In this document: positions 21,610 to 23,801 of the stretch, piece by piece
How the letters are laid out: each line of letters starts with the position of its first letter
How positions within the stretch are numbered: position 1 is the first letter of the stretch
Source of the DNA: a virus
DNA length: 23,801 nt
Strand: one strand, 5' to 3'
Virus record (IMG/VR): IMGVR_UViG_3300049484_000300
Coordinates: 1-23,801 of that record
The notes under the pieces: generated by a model
Told to the model about the DNA's origin: nothing
Seen by the model: only the letters and a program-made list of their open reading frames with translations
Database searches by the model: none
Program-made: the position numbers and the translations under genes

Positions 21610-21839
21610 GCAGGATTCACCACGCCAGATCTGGAGACTACATTGTTCTCAAGCATCCTAAGCCCCTCGACGAACATTGGGATCGGGCTTGGAGCGTGCT
21701 GATAGGAAGTGTGGACATCCATTCTTTCTCACAGGCTCATCAGTCTGGTATCACCTACGGCCACACCCCGGAGGCGATGACCGCCCGTCATGTTCTCGGC
21801 CGGTGGGCCTTGGACGGGTGCATCATGGTGGTGCCCTAG
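21606..21839 (+). CDS. Hypothetical protein, 77 aa
   Basis: Not recognised. GTG start overlaps the previous stop (GTGA), with GGGGGA upstream. The longer frame from 21405 is a shadow of the upstream gene. The protein has HHARSGDYIVLKHP at the start, then WSVLIGSVDIHSFSQAH and TARHVLGRWALDGCIMVVP. It is histidine-rich (seven or so His), which could reflect metal binding, but no spacing fits a known site. It is the last gene of unit B. Confidence 0.6.
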   Translation: MSRIHHARSGDYIVLKHPKPLDEHWDRAWSVLIGSVDIHSFSQAHQSGITYGHTPEAMTARHVLGRWALDGCIMVVP

Positions 21840-21841
21840 AG

Positions 21842-21931
21842 TATGCTAGGCGCGCATAGCCGGGATGCAGGAAACGCATGGCTCCAAGTGTGGTCTGCGA
21901 CCGCCCTGGTGCTACTATGCGTTGTGGCAAT
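21842..21931 (+). promoter_or_regulatory. Repeated promoter element, copy C
   Basis: Third copy. Dyads ATGC-N7-GCAT (21843-21857 and 21865-21879) are both perfect and again 22 bp apart. The -10-like TACTAT starts at 21913. Its distance from the dyads is 11 bp longer than in copies A and B, one turn of DNA, while the 13-base step from -10 to GGCAAT is unchanged. This keeps the binding face in phase. It lies before the gene at 21961. Confidence 0.7.
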
Positions 21932-21960
21932 ACCGTCACGACTAGAAAGGCTCCGCCATC

Positions 21961-22557
21961 ATGGCAATCGACAATCAGGCTTCGCGCTTCGCGGCTGCCG
22001 CCGCCCACTACCACCGGGACGACCCGGACATCATCAACCTCCCGCTCCTCCAGGACACGTGGGAATTCGTGTTCCGGTCGCTGGAGCAGCCTCACCTCCA
22101 CACGCTCATCATCATGAAGGAAGCCGACATCCAGCCCTGGATGAATCACTTCATGGACGACTTGGTGGACGCTGAGCGCATGGACGATGTCCCTGCGGGC
22201 GGCGATCTGTACGACGCGGTCGACCGGTTGATCGCCAAGTTCCAGGATGTCCTCATCCCGGCAGCCGAGAAGTTGGCGGAGAACAGCGACAAGAACCTGG
22301 ACAATACCGAGTCCTGGCGCTTCATGCTGGCGCGGCTCCCCCTGACGGATGGGCTGGCCAACGCGATCGAGGCAATGACGGAGCAGCAGACGCTGGACTT
22401 CTCGGTCGGCGGCGACTTCGAGGGGCTGGATCCCGACGGTGGCATCTACTGGCTCGGCGAACTCTACCCGGACGCCGACATCGGCAACGTCACCATTCGG
22501 CTCAACCATCTGTACATGGACCTCGAGCGGACGTGGTTCCAGGGGGTGCAGTCGTGA
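21961..22557 (+). CDS. Hypothetical acidic protein, 198 aa, first gene of unit C
   Basis: Not recognised. The largest plus-strand gene, acidic, lacking cysteine. It starts MAIDNQASRFAAAAAHYHRDD and is mostly helical, with DTWEFVFRSLEQPHLHTLII, DDLVDAERMDDV and DAVDRLIAKFQDVLIPAAEK. It ends in aromatic/negative segments (DGGIYWLGELYPDAD). A GAAAGG sits ten bases before the ATG. Acidic helical phage proteins can mimic DNA, but nothing here shows that. The stop overlaps the next GTG (GTGA). Confidence 0.7.
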   Translation: MAIDNQASRFAAAAAHYHRDDPDIINLPLLQDTWEFVFRSLEQPHLHTLIIMKEADIQPWMNHFMDDLVDAERMDDVPAGGDLYDAVDRLIAKFQDVLIPAAEKLAENSDKNLDNTESWRFMLARLPLTDGLANAIEAMTEQQTLDFSVGGDFEGLDPDGGIYWLGELYPDADIGNVTIRLNHLYMDLERTWFQGVQS

Positions 22558-22829
22558 GCCGCCTCAACGCCTTGCAGTCTGGCCTCCAGGCGCAGATGCT
22601 CAAGCACGAAGTCCTGAACCGGCTGATCCGGGACACCGTCCAGGAGTGCGGAGAGCAATACGAGCCGGGAGACGGACGTCTGGCTCCCATGGCGTCCATG
22701 CTGCTGCGCGGCGCCAACCTTCTCGCCCTTGCCCAGAAGCCGAACGGTGATCTGGACATCAACACCCAGGTTGCCATTGAAATCGTGGCAGACGGTGGAT
22801 TTGAAGCCCTCGAGGAGGTCGTGCTGTGA
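22554..22829 (+). CDS. Hypothetical helical protein, 91 aa
   Basis: Not recognised. GTG start in a GTGA overlap with GGGGG upstream; a longer frame from 22533 is the shadow of the preceding gene. It has a leucine-rich helical start (LNALQSGLQAQMLKHEVLNRL) and continues with LAPMASMLLRGANLLALAQ, a hydrophobic helix too short and mixed for a firm membrane call. It is coupled to both neighbours. Confidence 0.65.
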   Translation: MSRLNALQSGLQAQMLKHEVLNRLIRDTVQECGEQYEPGDGRLAPMASMLLRGANLLALAQKPNGDLDINTQVAIEIVADGGFEALEEVVL

Positions 22830-23206
22830 CCGAGCAATCCCCCCTGGTCGCGCTGGAGCAGACGCGTAATCAGTTCATCTCCGTCGGTGTCAAGTGCGCC
22901 GAAATCATCCGGGAACTCCGGGAGATCCAGACCAACCCGGTGATCCTTGTCAAGCAAGGAGGCGGACTGGCGATCATCTGGGACCAGGACAACGGCAAGT
23001 ATCGTTTCTCGCACCCAAGCGATCGGCGGGTCGTGTCGTTCCCCGAACCCCTGGACGTGGTCAGGCGCCGCTGGAATCGTGCGGCCCCGGACATGGCCGT
23101 GGACGAGGTCTCCTGGATCCAGGCGCTGGAGTTCGAGTGCTACTCGGTCTTCGCGTCCCTGTCCTTCGTGGAAAAGCACCGTCTCAAGTTGGAGGCACAG
23201 TCGTGA
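22826..23206 (+). CDS. Hypothetical protein, 126 aa
   Basis: Not recognised. GTG start overlaps the upstream stop (GTGA), with GAGGAGG upstream. It opens with a helix (PLVALEQTRNQFISVGVKCAE), then a beta-like part PVILVKQGGGLAIIWDQ and KYRFSHPSDRRVVSFPEP, and ends in a helix. Two cysteines are present. Its mixed alpha/beta pattern suggests a single compact domain. The stop is coupled to the GNAT-like gene. Confidence 0.65.
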   Translation: MTEQSPLVALEQTRNQFISVGVKCAEIIRELREIQTNPVILVKQGGGLAIIWDQDNGKYRFSHPSDRRVVSFPEPLDVVRRRWNRAAPDMAVDEVSWIQALEFECYSVFASLSFVEKHRLKLEAQS

Positions 23207-23652
23207 AGCGGTATCGGCATCCACCTCTCACGCAGCCGGAGTGGAAGGATCACATGTCGGATCTCCTGGACTCCTGGCTCAAGAACAGCCCGCTCCGCGG
23301 CCAGTGGATCAGCAAGACCCCTGTCCAGGTCTATGTCCGCAAGACGCCACGGGTGATCAACGGGCTGCGCTACGACCACACTATCACGCTGGCCAGTATC
23401 GGCGTCATCGATCGCCACCAGCGAAAAGGATACGCCGCCTTCGTGATGAAGTGGATTGAGCGGCAACTGGAGGTCCCCCCGGACCACTTCCCGGTTGAGG
23501 CGATCTACCTGGAAAACGTGATCACCCCGCGCATGATGTCCATCGTCGGTCGTCATGGGTGGATCCGGGATGATATCCCATCCCTGGTTCCCGGGGCGAT
23601 CGAGTGCTTTTACAAGGCGCGACCGGGGGCCGGGGTGCCGCCCCCCGCCTGA
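23203..23652 (+). CDS. GNAT-like N-acetyltransferase
   Basis: A 149-residue protein with a GNAT-like layout. The core strand (YDHTITLASIGVID, 57-70) is followed by RHQRKGYAAFVMKWIERQ (71-88). QRKGYA at 73-78 fits the Q/R-x-x-G-x-G/A acetyl-CoA pyrophosphate loop, with an alpha helix after it. Later, YLENVITPRMMSIVGRHGWI (102-121) matches the usual N-x-x-x-x-x-x-x-x-x-x-G-W/F motif B region. The substrate is unknown; phage acetyltransferases can modify host proteins or other small molecules. GTG overlaps the upstream stop (GTGA). The fit is partial, so the fold is likely and the activity unproven. Confidence 0.55.
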   Translation: MKRYRHPPLTQPEWKDHMSDLLDSWLKNSPLRGQWISKTPVQVYVRKTPRVINGLRYDHTITLASIGVIDRHQRKGYAAFVMKWIERQLEVPPDHFPVEAIYLENVITPRMMSIVGRHGWIRDDIPSLVPGAIECFYKARPGAGVPPPA

Positions 23653-23801
23653 GCACTATTTGCGACCCTAAACGGAGGCCGTGGGAGGCTGCGGGCGCCC
23701 TGGCGGGCAGTAGGGTAGCGGGCCGGGGCTTCCCTGGCTCCTACAGCCTCCGTTTAGGCGCCTTGGTTTTGCCCTCTGGGCTAGGCCCGATCATCTAACG
23801 G
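23653..23801. other. Noncoding right edge
   Basis: No supported gene lies from 23653 to the end. It holds the inverted repeat, then a short dyad GGGCTAGGCCC at 23778-23788, preceded by GCCC that can also pair with GGGC. Beyond that nothing is evident. Confidence 0.6.
23667..23758. repeat. Long inverted repeat/hairpin with 13-bp perfect ends
   Basis: CCTAAACGGAGGC at 23667-23679 is the exact reverse complement of 23746-23758. After one C/A mismatch, seven more positions pair (one G-U), so a 21-position stem with a single mismatch is possible. The 50-base loop contains GGGCGCCC. Nothing coding is visible here. It could be a terminator (TTTT occurs eight bases after the stem on the plus strand), a structured RNA, a packaging or attachment signal, or a small repeat-derived insertion with terminal repeats. 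No other copy is seen in the window. Confidence 0.7.

Overview
The window is a stretch of a GC-rich tailed double-stranded DNA phage (or prophage) with a long-tailed, siphovirus-type structural module. About 18.1 kb on the minus strand encode packaging, capsid, connector and tail genes. A block of small plus-strand genes diverges from them at about 18.1 kb. Start codons are mostly ATG, with several GTG and one TTG, and Shine-Dalgarno sites are clear, so the host is a bacterium. A small protein of a type common in alphaproteobacteria and CTTGTC-like -35 boxes hint at an alphaproteobacterial host, but this is weak inference. No integrase, replication, lysis or tRNA gene is visible.

Minus strand, in transcription order from 18098 to 1: a PD-(D/E)XK-type nuclease, an HNH nuclease, terminase small and large subunits, and a fused prohead protease-major capsid protein followed by a strong UUCG hairpin terminator. 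Next comes an unusual run of small beta-sandwich, IPT/TIG, fibre, lectin-like and short-repeat proteins (13176-8973). Only then come the portal, a long coiled-coil/collagen-like fibre protein, head-tail connectors, tail terminator, tail tube, the G/GT tail assembly chaperones (with a clear -1 slippery site), an HK97 gp10-like protein, the tape measure (broken by a one-base frame change), a minor tail protein, and the start of a second minor tail protein cut by the window edge.

Plus strand, 18257 to 23652: eighteen tightly packed small genes, mostly of unknown function. They include a probable lipoprotein, a GNAT-like protein and three small proteins sharing a short motif. They form three transcription units, each preceded by a copy of one repeated promoter element. 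The element holds two tandem ATGC-N7-GCAT sites, so four half-sites at an 11-bp period, upstream of a TASTAT-like -10. This looks like an undescribed phage regulon. The right edge carries a long imperfect hairpin with 13-bp perfect ends.

The points most worth following are the shared promoter element, the decoration/adhesion cassette placed between capsid and portal genes, the protease-capsid fusion with a possible internal start, the frame break in the tape measure, and the terminal hairpin.
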